A stretch of 64,000 nucleotides of DNA from Crossaster papposus (Eukaryota; Echinodermata; Asteroidea; Velatida; Solasteridae), in assembly GCA_037893245.1 (NCBI GenBank), contig JBAIAA010000074.1, forward strand, positions 2,480,001-2,544,000. Reading direction: 5' to 3'. Each line of letters opens with the position of its first letter. The stretch's first letter is position 1. The notes beneath the pieces were generated by a model. That model searched no databases. It saw nothing but the letters and a program-made list of their open reading frames with translations, and was not told the DNA's origin. Shown here one piece after another: positions 32,212 to 45,100 of the stretch. Both the position numbers and the translations under genes were made by a program.

Positions 32212-35200
32212 CAAATACTTGTAACTCTTGTTTTTCAACTGCTACATACTGCATTTTTATTTGTATACATGTATGTGCAAATTATTGAAAACAAATTTTC
32301 ACTTTTACTCCTTTTGAGGGGGGGGGGGAGGATTAGCTTAAGAACAATTTTCAGGTTTTTTTAATAAAACAAAAATTAGAATGTGCTATTATTAATTGTT
32401 AATAACAAAGTAAAACGTTTGGTAAGGACACTAAATGAAGTGCAAGGAAAATTGGTCCTTTAAAACAAAACCCCCAAATGGTGAAAACAGATACGAAATA
32501 TAGCCATGTAGCGGTTGACAAAAATGCTCTATTCTCGAAAAGCTGATAAACGTAAACATAGCAATTACAAATCTAACCAAAATTCACTCTTAAATGAGGT
32601 TAGTAGTTTAATATTTAATAGTTTTTTGGTTTTCTTCCAACTTTTAAGCTTGCTATTTTCTTTTTTTTATGTTTTGAGAATCGTGTTAATTTCGTAAAAG
32701 ATTTTGTTTTGAAGATTGTAATAGGCAAAAGAATCATTTTTAACATCTGTGTTTTTCTGTCTACTTTTGGTAATTATGTGACCTAAAATTTTCTTTTATT
32801 GGTCAGAAATATCTCATAAACAAAATAAAAAATCTGACATTTCAATTTGAATGTAAATGTTATTGCTTGAAGCAAAATGTCAGCCCAAATTTGCATAATC
32901 ACTAATGATAATTATCTGTCATCCATTTTGAATTTCAGAACAACTTTGCGTGTATATACGTCCTGCGATGTGAATGGGTTAAACACCGATCCAAAGTAAA
33001 AGTCTTTATTTTTTCAAAAATGCTTTAAAATGAAAATGCTAACCTATTAAAATGTTCTTCCAAGCAGTTTTCTTTGTAAAGCAGACCAAACAGTCGTTAA
33101 GAAATAATTGTGTAGTGCTTTATATTGATTTTTTTAATTAACAACTTTTGCTAAAGACGGTAGTTTTGGTTTCGGAGCCGGGTAATTGGAACATGGTGTA
33201 AAATTATATTTTCACAATTTTTTGGGGTGTTATGTAAATATATTCAGCATATGCTGTTAAGAGAGCTCAATTATGTATGCATGTGCAAAAATGTTGAAAA
33301 TATGCTTTTTGTAATTGACAATAATTTTGACCATTATGCAATTAGTTCTTTGGGAAACCCTTATTTTCTTGTATTTGTATAAAATATTAGTTTTGTTATT
33401 TGAATTTCACTCTGTATGGAGTCAATCCTGTCATCTTGAAAGTTGAGAATTTTGTGAATATTTGTTTCTTGTAAAAATACAAACTTAACCAGCTGAAAGA
33501 TGTCTGCAAAACGCTATTAATTGAAAAAAAGGATTGTTTATTATTTACAATATCTTCTTTTTAAGGTAAAACTATTCAGTCAATTTTTACAATGGAACTT
33601 GGTGATTTCTATTTCTTTTATCTTTCTTTTTTAATTCAGCACAACACATTTTCATTAGTTTGCCGGTGTGAAATGAGTATCTGAGTCCTGTGCAAATCGA
33701 ACTCCTTTCCCCCTATTATTGGTTAAACACCTTTTGTTGGCCTTACGTGACCGGTCACTCTCCTAATTACATGTATGATGATTATCACTTAATTGAGCAT
33801 GTGCAATATTACTGGTACGTGTACTACCAATGAGTCCGGATTTTAGTCTGAAATTCATTCTACACTATTAATGAATAACAGTGAACTGTTGGTAAACCAA
33901 CCAACCAATCACAAACGACTATGCACCTGTTAATGCCTGATGAGCGGCACGCGCCCCAATCAGAAAGAACTGTCAATCCAATGCAGGTGATTCGATCACT
34001 AACCCTGGCACCCTCATTAGCCTGGCACCCTCATTGTTGTGTGCACTTTTACTACAGGATTTGGCCTGGTACCGTGCTTGTGCATTTTGCGTGCAGATAC
34101 TATGATACACATGTCACTAGGGCAAACTTTTGGCATTTCGACAACGTGTGTGTTTTGCGGGACAATCGTATCGTACGCGCGCTGGCTGCAACATTTTCCG
34201 GACATCGTGTTTAACGCTGGTGAAACTAAGAACAAGTAAGTTTTGGTCAATTTATCTCTAACTTGCAATCGGAATATGCTAGTGGTCAGGTGGTGTTATC
34301 ATAAGCCGATGGCACTTCAGGTGAGGGGGCAGTGCAGCCCAGGTGGCCTCCCTAACCTTAGGTCTACCGTACCATTCCTTCTTATTCCTCCATGGGTCTA
34401 CATATAGCCGGCCTAAACCATTTATTGTGTCTACTTTATTTTGAACTTTCGTTGGCCGTTTTTGTTAGGCCTGTTTTTGATAGTCGGATGTTTTTTTTAC
34501 ATGTACTTATCTAGACCGAGTTACTGGCCTCTAGTTATCGCTTTTTTAACATTTTGGCATTATCTTGCGCTACTGTTGTCGGAGGTATCCTTCGACTTTG
34601 TAGTAATCAGGCTGAGCAAATGTGACTGATGAATTGTGTTACACAATGAAATGAAGTACAATTTTATCGATTTGAAACAAAATCGGCTAAATGAACATTG
34701 AAATTGGTATTGATGACAATTATCAAATTGATGTGTTTATATTGAAAATGAAATTCAAGAATTGTACGTGTACAGTGTCTGCGGCAGGAGTGTACATGTA
34801 ACCTTTGGGGGTTGGGGGAGTAAAACAAGAACACGAACAGTGAAATTTAAACTAATCAGTAATTTTTGGAGCCACAAAGTCAAAAAATTAGTTTAAAAAG
34901 TGCTTGTGTTTTGGGGTTTGTTTGGTGTTGTTTTGGGTTTTTTTGGGGGGAGGATATTAATAAAGGAGCAACTATAGAATGCAGGGCCACTCAACCCCTC
35001 TCGACTTTAATAAAATGTGTTCGATACTACTGTAAAAAGTGCATGTACAGGGCCCCAAGTGTCCAATAAGACCTTAAGGCTTTATTATCATATGTGCTGC
35101 TAGGATAAAAATGACGACTGTTTCAGGTGTTTAACTTTAATTCTCACACAAGAAACACCCTCATGATGAATTCAAAATTGTGTGCCTATAAATTTATAGA

Positions 35201-35601
35201 CGAATCCAACAAAGGAAATTTTTTCATTAATTATTGGCGGCGCTGTTTCACTCTCGAGGGGCCATGCGACATTAATTTTCAATAGTTGATAGAGCTACTG
35301 CCCCCCCCCCCCCCCCCCCCCTAATGTCCGTGTGTGCGCGTGCTCCACCGTGTGTGATTAAATTTGTCTGTATGCCGAAAAAAAGTATAATGAACAGACC
35401 AAGGAAAAAGTGGACCTGCCGCTGATATAAGGAAGGTCATCTGACCCCTCCCCCCCCCCTTAACAGCCCTGCCTATGAGCCTTAAATACCCTTGACGCTT
35501 TTATTAATTCCTCACTCACTGGTTATGTATACATATCCACAGCAGCCTTTGTCTAGCAGCTGCACTGCACAATGGACCTAAGCGTGGAGCTGTGGAACAT
35601 T
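32212..35601. other. Intergenic DNA, mostly unremarkable
   Basis: AT-rich. It contains a TTAACC-family remnant at about 32918-32982 (TGCGTGTATATACGTCCTGC...GGGTTAA) and the poly-C tract at 35301. A good donor-like site, AACAA|GTAAGT, at about 34216 could end a non-coding exon, but nothing else supports a gene. Confidence 0.4.
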
Positions 35602-36020
35602 TGTGACCTGTTTCAACGAAACCCGGACAAAGTCGCACAATGTGTTTTGTCACAATGTACTCCTGAAGTCATTTTGGGATGGATTTTACCATTTTGAGGT
35701 TTTAGGTTTTCCTAAGTCACTCGCTATTAATCTACAATCTCCCCAAATTCGAACAAAATCCGTCCACCAGAAGTGTGTTTTTTTGTCAATTTTGTGAAAC
35801 ATTTGTGTACAGAAATAATACGCTTTTCTGAACTTCAAAGCTGTTTATCTCATAATTAGGTTGTCGGGGTTTTATCACTAAATCCAGGGAAGATAGGGTG
35901 GGGGTACATATGTAAATGATACATCATTTTAAAGCTGAGAACCTAGAGAATTTGAAAAAAGGCAAAATCTGAAAAACTAAAAAGTCGACTTTGTCCGGGT
36001 TTCGTTGGAACAGGTCACAT
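35602..36020. mobile_element. MITE with TGTGACCTGT ends, copy 1
   Basis: Inverted ends of about 35 bp: TGTGACCTGTTTCAACGAAA... and its inverse ending ...GGAACAGGTCACA. The first ten bases equal those of the element at 57888, which suggests one superfamily. Confidence 0.75.
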
Positions 36021-36125
36021 TTGCTGTGTGCTCTCGTGTTGCACAGCTGACAACAGTATTCCGGACTGATTAGCAGGCCATGGCTATAGTCGCTTCCCAG
36101 CGTCAAGGGTTGAACTAGACCACCT

Positions 36126-36368
36126 GGGGCCAATTTCATAGAGCTGCTAAGCACAAAAATTTGCTTAGCATGACAATTCGTCCTTTGCAAAAACAAGGTT
36201 ACAGACCAAATTTTCACGTGATCTTTATTATTTTAGATTGATAATCAGCTGTTTTTTGCTTAGCATGAAAAAAAAAGTTGAATTTTGGCTGATAACTTGT
36301 TATTAATGAGCAAGACTTTTTTGTGCTAAGCAAATTTGTGTGCTTAGCAGCTCTATGAAATTGGCCCC
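36126..36368. mobile_element. MITE, GGGGCCAATTTCATAGAGC family, copy 1
   Basis: 243 bp with inverted ends GGGGCCAATTTCATAGAGCT / AGCTCTATGAAATTGGCCCC and internal GCTTAGCA repeats. It has the same length as the copy at 60120 and is nearly the same sequence. Confidence 0.9.
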
Positions 36369-36482
36369 TGGTTGTTTCCTGACCCATTTTTGTTTAATAC
36401 ATTTTTGTAATTTTCTTCCCGAGGTCGTAAATTGGTATTTAAATTGCTTGTTCTAACAAAGCAATTTATGTTAACCAATTAG

Positions 36483-36728
36483 TTAATTGTGACACGATCA
36501 AGCGGAATGAGTCGGATGTCGGCTCCGGTCAAAAAATGAGTTTTCATGTAGTTATAAAGAGGGCATCTGTACATTTTAAAAACTGAAAACCCCATGTTGA
36601 TACAATGTTTTGTTGTTGAGTTATGTAAATTTGTTTAAATACCAACGAATAACACAGTTCTGATTAAAACATTTTTGGGATTCCCCGACATCCGACTCAT
36701 TCCGCTTGCTTGATCGTGTCACAATTAA
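36483..36728. mobile_element. MITE with TTAATTGTGACACGATCAAG ends
   Basis: Inverted repeats of about 40 bp (TTAATTGTGACACGATCAAG.CGGAATGAGTCGGATGTCGG and inverse). 246 bp, no ORF. Confidence 0.85.
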
Positions 36729-37778
36729 TGCTTGGTATAAGTCTACCGACATTTGATGACTAAACCCATCTTTGGCACAACACGCGTTGTGATTCAGATG
36801 AAAAATCTGATCCTTCTATAAACTAACCGTTTATTTATCAAACTCCCATTAATCAAATATGCGTATCAAGCGCACATATGGCTACCATATGCCGAGTATT
36901 TATCAGATGATTTTAAATTTTTGTTATGGGCCCATTAATCTTGTTGCAGGTCCTTAAAATTTGCCTTTATGATTAGTCAACTTGATTCATATGATAACAT
37001 AGTTCTGTTTATATAATTGACATTTAAGGTGCAAATGAAAATAATACCAAAACTCATCATGACTTGGTTGTCTCTGATAAGCAGAGGATTTTATAAATTC
37101 CCAACTCCCAACAGAGTCTCTGATGACTGGCCATGCTGATGGTGTGACTCATGCATATTACGCAAGAATGCAATTAGGTTCCCTCGAATAAATCAATGTC
37201 CCTCGAGAGACCGCGTACAAACATACACACACGCTGCACACCCCCTCGCACATTATGCCTGTGTAGTTGAATCGCTTAATTATGTCCAGATAGTCTTGTA
37301 CGCGTCTGCGCTAGGCTGTGAGCCCCATAATGCAGTGCATTCTGCTAACAAGGTGACTAGGTAATGAGCTATATTTGGTCCTGCGTGAGTCAGTCATCAC
37401 GCAGGGAAACCCGAGGTCGTTTTCTTATAGTCGTCACAGCGATTCCTTGAACCACTTCGTCGCCGTATTGCACAGACGGTGCATGTGGGTTTGGTCAGCG
37501 GTGCATGTGGATATTGTATTTTTTTTCACGCTTGTGCGATTCATCCGATAGAAGTGAGTAAACAGGTGTGTGAATGTGTGGATTTCAGTTTAGGCAGACG
37601 GCAAGTTGTCTATTGTCTTTATTTTTTATATCTTGACTTTTATTCAATTGTGAAAATCTTTGTTTTTGTGTCATTATTTTGCGCAGTGTTAAAACAATCT
37701 TTTGCTGCCTTGTGTGTTTATTTTATCAGCATGCCCATATTTAAGCAGTTATCCTGTTGACCCCTTTCAACAGTTCCA
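36729..37778. other. Upstream region of DCLK
   Basis: Non-coding. A possible first (untranslated) exon could end at GATAGAA|GTGAGT near 37554 in a CpG-richer patch (37420-37560). This is a position-based guess. No TATA box or clear initiator was identified. Confidence 0.3.
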
Positions 37779-38060
37779 GGGGGAGTCAGGTTGGTGTAGC
37801 GGTTCTTTCCTCGCCTTCCACCACTATGACCCGGGTTCGAATCCGGCCTGGGCCAATATGTGGATTGGGTTTTCAGTCCCTGTCTGACTCCGTGGGTTTT
37901 TCCCCAGGATATTCTTCTGGGGTTTTCCTCCCACCTCTAAAACTGTAACTTCTTCACATTAATTGTTGAATGAAATAATAAATTGTTGAATGAAATTTGT
38001 TCCCGCCGTGAATATGGCCATTGATGCTGGTACGGCGTTAAACCCTAAAAACTCACTCAC
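37779..38060 (+). mobile_element. tRNA-derived SINE with perfect target duplication
   Basis: Flanked by the 12-bp direct repeat TCAACAGTTCCA (37767-37778 and 38061-38072). Box A-like TTGGTGTAGCGGTT is at about 37790 and box B GGTTCGAATCC at 37834-37844. The body is followed by an ACTC-rich tail. The central TTTTTCC..TTTTCCTCCCAC block resembles the SINE at 7404. Confidence 0.9.
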
Positions 38061-38398
38061 TCAACAGTTCCAAACTCCTTAAGATACATACATAGCTGTA
38101 AGAAGTCGATTTGTAATATTTGATTAGATCTCTGAAGAAATTTTTTCTTTTTTAATCAGTAATCGGAGCTTGCAGACTGTATGAATTGCAATGTGTTTTC
38201 CACACGTCATTTTTTGAAAAATAAACACAGCGCCATTAAGTGGAAAATTATGGGCTCTTATTTGTTTTACGTTTGCTTTTGAAGTTTCGTGGAGCCTTTT
38301 TGACAATAGAAGGAATGATTTTATATTCTTTTATTGTGTAAAATAGGTAATTTGCTGTGATTTGCTACAGTCCTGCCAAGATTTTACAACAGCCAACA

Positions 38399-39163
38399 AT
38401 GGCAGACTTGTCCCTCTCTATGGCCGAGTTTGAGCATTTCCGGCCGCAAGCTGACCGCAAGCGCCACATGCGCAATGGCCTACCCAGCCCCTGCCACAGT
38501 GCCCACAACCTCCTGATTCGTACCTCCCTCCAGAAGCGCACCCTGGAGAAGAAGGCCAAGAAGGTGCGCTTTTACCGCAATGGCGACCGCTTCTTTAAGG
38601 GCATTGTCTACGCCGTTTCCGCCGAGCGCTTCCGCACCTTCGAGTCGCTCCTCGCCGACTTGACGCGCACCCTGTCGGACAAATCCCACCTGCCACAAGG
38701 CGTGCGGCAGATTCTCAGCATCGACGGCACCCGCAAGATCTCCAGCTTGGACCATCTGGAAGCTGGTGAGAGCTACGTCTGCTCCTCGGTCGAGGTCTTC
38801 AAGAGGATCGATTACCTGAAGAACAGCGATCCGAGTTGGCGCGTCGGCATCGTGGCCAAGAAAGACAAAGATGTGGCCGGTGCTGGGGGCGGGGCAGGGC
38901 GTGAGGCATGGCGTGAGGCCGGGCGCGACAGCGGCAGTCCCATGCCTCGCACCACGGAGGGGCTGATCGAGGATCACCGTGACTTCATCAAGCCTAAACT
39001 AGTGACCATCATCAAGAGCGGTGCCAAGCCCCGCAAAGCAGTCCGGATCCTGCTAAACAAGAAGACTGCTCACTCCTTTGACCAGGTCCTGACGGACATC
39101 ACCGATGCCATCAAGCTGGATTCGGGAGCTGTCAGAAAACTCTACACGCTGGACGGACGACAT
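38399..39163 (+). CDS. DCLK: DCLK exon 1 (DC1 and most of DC2)
   Basis: Acceptor GCTACAG at 38370, start ATG 38399, donor CGACAT|GTGAGT, phase 0, 255 codons. Compared with vertebrate DCLKs, the inter-domain linker is Gly/Ala/Arg-rich (about residues 158-185). The exon is strikingly GC-rich and prefers C or G at third positions, unlike the MGA exon and the surrounding AT-rich DNA. Confidence 0.9.
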
Positions 39164-42100
39164 GTGAGTACCCTAAGCACCCTAATGTTTACCTAGGACT
39201 AAATTCAACAGAGTCCAACCGTGACTTATGTTATTACTGCTCAAGTGATCCAACACAGTCCAACTAGGCAAGTTGTTGGGTACCTGAGCATATAAAATGA
39301 CTTGTCTGCTAAATCCAAAAAGATCCAACTGTCTTATTTGTCTGTTTGCTGTTGGATCCACAGAGTCCAGCTGGGAATTAGTTAAAGACCTACTAAAACG
39401 GTTTGAATACTAAACACCTCTACATGTACGTTAATGGACACAATTACATTTTAGTGAACCTTATCTACAAGTTTACAATTATCAGTATTTTTCACTCGTT
39501 TTTAGCCAACTCTTCAAAATATGAACTCTTCATCAGTGCATGCAGTGAACAAACCTGCAGCATTTAAAAAGAAAATAAAAGTACTATGCCTTCATTTGAA
39601 TGGGTTTTATAATTGAATTTTAGAATCTCTCGATTAATTTGTCAAATTAGCTTTGCAAAATCGCAACAGACGCACACACACACACAAGAGAATTGTATAA
39701 ACCAACATGCCAACTTTAGTCTTGCATGAACTCAAATTACACATTGCTTATTAGAAAGATTATTAGATTGTGGTTAGACCACAAGTTTGTACATGTCTAA
39801 TAAATATTATTTCGGAAGAATGCTTTAATCCTATTTTAATTTAGTTTCGACTTAATACACTGGCTACAAGATATTTTGTTCTGGGTTCGTTTGGATTTGA
39901 GAATGAATTTAAGGCTTTAACTCGCTCCTTACAAGTTACAGAAGGAAATGCTTTACAATTTTTTTTGGGCATTTTGCCCTAACTCTGTTCATAAGTAAAT
40001 TATGTTTAAAATTCATTCAAATAAAATATGCACTCGGCAGATGACATACAGTACTTGCATGTAAATATCTTACGTTTTTTATCGACAGTCATTTCAGATT
40101 TCACAGATTTCTTTGTTTATTTTGGTAAACAATCGGCCCAAACCTCAATTCATCAGTCAAGCTAACCCAAATGATTTATTCGCCTGAGTCCGTTAGTAAA
40201 GTAAAAGTAGAAAAGTAAACATTTGTCAAAAAAAAGTGCAAGTGTGGAGGGTTTTCAGTTGAACCAATTAAGTTTCCATCAAAAATGTCTAGTTTGTTTG
40301 TTCAAGTTTTTATTGGAACAACAAAAAAGTGAAGTGTTGACTCACCATAGCTTGGTCACACAAAAATGTAGCTTTGCTTGCTGTCAGATTAATAAAAAAT
40401 ACTACATTTTATGTGTATTTCATTACAATTTCAATGTGAAAGTTCTAAATAAAACAATTTAATTAAACAAATAAATTTAACCCTAATGATTCCCATCCAG
40501 CCAAACTCCAACACAAGGGCTTTGTGGAGTCCAGCTGTTTAGTGCCCATTGGTAATTGCTCGAATTATCATGAATGGGTGGATTTGGGAGGTTGTATTTT
40601 ATAGTAAATATCGTTTAGATAACCTGTCCGAAGTTTTACATTCATATATGCCACGAAAAACAGCGTTTGTTTTCAACCGGCGTCGAGCAGTTATTCTTAT
40701 GTTATTTGTGTTTTTTCGTGGTCGCCGTCCAGCGAAATGCGAATTTCTTTTTATAAAATTATATTTTTCAGAATAATTAAAAGATATCTAGCGCAATCAT
40801 TTTGCTGGATGCCTAGAATCATTATTTACTTTCAGTTGAGTAAGATATTTCTTAATAATTCGGTAGTAAATTTTTTTGATATCTGCAAATGGTTTATCCT
40901 ACCTTTAATAGCACAGGGTGTTGGGATTTGCAAGGATGAGGAAGGTTCCTACCGGTACATGTAGTAAATCACCAAAAGGAGTTAGGGTTAATGAAAAATG
41001 TAATGAAATGTAATGAAAAAGCTACGCATTATGGCCACAATATGTGTGCATGCAGAAAACAAAAATCTATCAATAAATTAATATTCCTAATGCATTTCAT
41101 CTCCAAACACGTCTGCAATTACATGTGGTTTTCAAAATAAAATGTATTAGCCCTATTTTGAGGAACCCAATGTTCTGATAGAACACATTCATTATGTCTG
41201 GTGTGTATACATGCCTGGGGCTCTGGGGACCAGACAGTCATTGTAATTTTATAAGCCGTTTTCTTAACCCCAGCTTAGGCTCCCTTTCGGGCTCCATCAC
41301 CGTTGCCAAAGTGCATGAACGAAGCCAAAGACGAAGCTGGAGTTTGGAAAATGGTCTTAGTACACATTTCTGACGCTTTATCATCAATGAGTCACGGGTA
41401 TCGTGTTTACATTTCTCACCCAAACTCACAACACGTTTCATCTTGTGTCTCTCCGATCATCCGATCCATGTTGACATAATTTGTTACTCTCTTTAAAAAA
41501 ATGAAAGATAGTTTAATAACTCACCTATTATGACAGCTTTTTAGGTCCAGATCCATGGAGAAATTTAGCAGTAACTTATAAATGGGTGCATCGTTTTTGT
41601 TTAGTGCAGAGATATGTAGAGATGGTGATGTTTGCGACTTTCATTCAGATTTATGGTAAATTGCAAAATATGCAAGCTGTTGGAAGAAATTGTGTTAAAG
41701 CTTGAAATATGGTCTGCAGATAACGCATACAATAAAAAGTATTTGATGATCTGAATGATCAACATTTGCTCTTCAATATCAGTAATTAGTCATCGTAAAT
41801 AAATAAATAAATAAATAAATAAAAGTAATGGTAATAAATGTCAACGTTTGTCTTGTATTTTTATTATTTTTTTTTTCAAATTCTTTTTTCTCTTTATAAT
41901 CACCTCCTACACAAACATGTTAATCAAAGAAGACATTAGCCTGAATCTTTTGTCTATGGCTATTGTCTAGGTGTTCGCCCATTGCAACGATGCATGAGCA
42001 GGCTGACAATAGACGTAGCCCTAACTCCCTAAGCTCTTTGGAAGCACGTTTCGGACACAGCCTTACTTTCCCTATTACAGATTTAGTTTACTGGTAGTTG

Positions 42101-45100
42101 TTATACATGTACCTGTATAGAGGATGTGGTATTGATAATAACAGATTTTTATATACCGGTAGCGCTTTTAAAGGGATCGTATACGTTTGGTAATTACTCC
42201 AAAAATTAATGGCAATAAAAACTTACTAAGTAAGAAGTACAGCAGCTTTGGATAGTATAATGCATTTTTAGAAACTTTTCACTTCGAAGTACTGCGGTTA
42301 AATTTGAATCTGAGAAGCGTTACTGCAGTTACGTTTCTCAGACTGTGTATTCCAATGCAGATTATTCTTCCTGCGTGGACCTAACTGCTCCAGATTTTCC
42401 GCAATATCTCAAAATTGCTACCACCTTTTGAGATGAAATTTTTACAGGTTAGTTTTATACCAACAGTGGGTTCCAATTACCAAACGTATACGATCCCTTT
42501 AAAGTCTAAGATCAAAGCGCCCTTAACATTGGGCCCATAAAACTTCCAAATAACATCTCATATGGTAGATCATCCCTCTGGGAAGTATACAGCCCGGTGC
42601 AGCCATTTTGACCCAAGGCAGCTAAAACACTTGGAATTTCTCAGAATTTATCCAGTTTCTGCATGAAATACATGTAGATCTGTCAAAAATGGGTCGCTTC
42701 CGTTCCTCACAGTTCTGCCAGTTTCCACATATTATAAAATGGGTAATTTCAGCTTTATTAATTCAAGTGCATGGTGACAGAGACAATTTGGCAAGATGTC
42801 TTATTAATGATTCTGAGAAATCATCTAAAACTCCTAGTCTGTAATCTTCTTGACCATTACTCTAAAATGTACAAGATTAAAAAAATCCATCCTGTTTAGT
42901 TCACTGAGCTTTTAAAAACTCTGTCATGAGCCGCGTTCGCATTGGACTTTTTTTGGTAAAACCTACGGAGAACTTAACCAAATTAAATCCAATGCGGACA
43001 GGTGGTAACATTGTCAAATTGTCCATTTTACCTTCCGCAACAGTAAGATCTACAGGCCCAAGCTTCTAGCGGAGGATTTAACACCGTAAACTTTGACAAT
43101 CACGTACCGTAACATTTGACAATATTAAGTCCAATGCGAACGCGGCTTTAGACGATACAAAATACTGAATTTGCCCATTAAAAAAAAAATCTAAATGTTG
43201 AAATAGGCTACTGCTCAAATAAACAAAAGATAACAGCATTTTAAACCTAGGGCATGCAGAGATTGAGCCCAGAGCCAAAAACACAGCCTATTTTGCCATT
43301 GTTTTTGAAAAAAAAAGCCTGTACAAAATATTGATCATGCGCTTTACTGCAATTAACTGAAACGTACGTATCAAGCATGCATCGCTTAACACAATACATC
43401 GATTGGGCATAGTGCTTACTACATCTAATTATTGGCAAATTCTTTGATTTTTCTTGGAGCGGAAACCGTTCGCCGAAACATTTCTTATTAGATAACCTGT
43501 ACCGTACTTGATTGGAATGGAATTTATACACAATGTAGGTGTGTGCATGACTAACTGATGGGGCAGAGGTTCTGTCATAGAGTCAAGTTGCAACAATTAT
43601 TCTTACTTTTATGTTCAGTATTAGCTGTTACTAAATGTAAACCGGGTAGAAAGTTTAGGACATTCTTTTTTATTTAACTGAAGTATACACTTTACATGTT
43701 CGTAATCATTGAACTTAAAAATGAAGACGTAAACAAAATACTGTGAAATGGATGAATTTACAAGAAGATATTGCTTTAGGGTTTTTAGTATATTACTCTG
43801 CGGAATCTAATCGTGATGTACACCATGTACGTACGTGTCCAAGGCTTATACTGGATCGTTTCTGACTTCCAATCCAAGATGCTGCTAAAAGAAACCACTG
43901 CAGGCCTGAACAGTAAATGGTGGTTAAGCCATGTTTGATTGAATCGGTGCAGATATTCTGCATCTCATTTTGGGCAGTCTGCGTACTCCATACTTCTCTG
44001 CCAAATCCTAATAAAATGTGACTTGGATGGGCTTAAAGGGGCTGGATTGCTGAGAAAATTTAGGGTCAATCTTTAAAACTATCTTTCAATTTTTTTTTTT
44101 AATGGGCCGATTTTTAGCCTTAGCAATTGTCCTTCAGGACAAAATCTGTATTCTGATAAGAATGTATTTTTTCAATAATACAAATTCAGATGCATTATTT
44201 TTTGTAGTATACATGTGTACCATTCTCAAGTGACGTCATTTCCTACTAAATTGTTATGTGCATTGGTATTTTAAGCGTCAACTTGCATACAGGGTTTCCC
44301 CTTAACTTTTTTTTTTACTAGCCGGCCGACCAGTAATTTTCACTGGTCCGCATGTTTTTTTCACCTTTTAAGCTACTTTTTATGTAAGTAAGCAGCCGTG
44401 GCCCTGAACTGCACTCAAAGGCAATGTGATACAATAGTGTTACATACTGTATGGCGCGGTCTCGTTATTGACTCTGTGTAATGCACGTCAGCTGCAACCG
44501 TATTTTGAACACATTTCGAGCAAAAAGCGCACGTTTGGAACATTTTTCTGCCTTGTGTAACTCGCGCGTGCTTGATTGCTTAAAATATGCACTTCCGTTT
44601 TCCTACGAAGATGATCGTCTGAGAGAGAAATTTATACCGGTAAAAAAACATTCAACAAAACGATAAGCAGCCTGCCAAAAAACAATTAACTTAAAGCTTG
44701 TCAAAATATACCCAGACAATTTTTAACCATCAGGTATACGCATGCATGCGCACGTACCCGGTACTTGTCTGGTAACAAAAGAAATTAAAATTTTCTGCAC
44801 ATGTGCATCTCTACATGTGTATCGAGTTTCAAGATTTGTCAACACTGTATTAAATCATAGCCCAGGGGAAAGCGCTAGTTTCAATGGCCGATAGAGGCGA
44901 CTCAGTCAGCGCATGGGGAAAACAGACCTGCATTTCTGGTCCCTTTGCAGCCATTATATTCACGTTGAAACAGAAAAAGATGTTTTTATGACATGACAGC
45001 AACTGACAAATTTACTCGTGTGTGCCTACGAAGTAATTTATTTCCCAGAATTTAGAAGTAAAATGATTTGTTACCTACCGGTACCTATTTGTTGTACGTT

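Noticed and set aside
34039-34239. ORF ending at a GTAAGT donor
   Set aside because: The donor is good, but nothing links it to DCLK or another gene. At most it is an untranslated exon.
37479-37760. 93-residue hydrophobic ORF before DCLK
   Set aside because: Composition is typical of T-rich DNA and no homology was recognised. The region may hold a 5' UTR.
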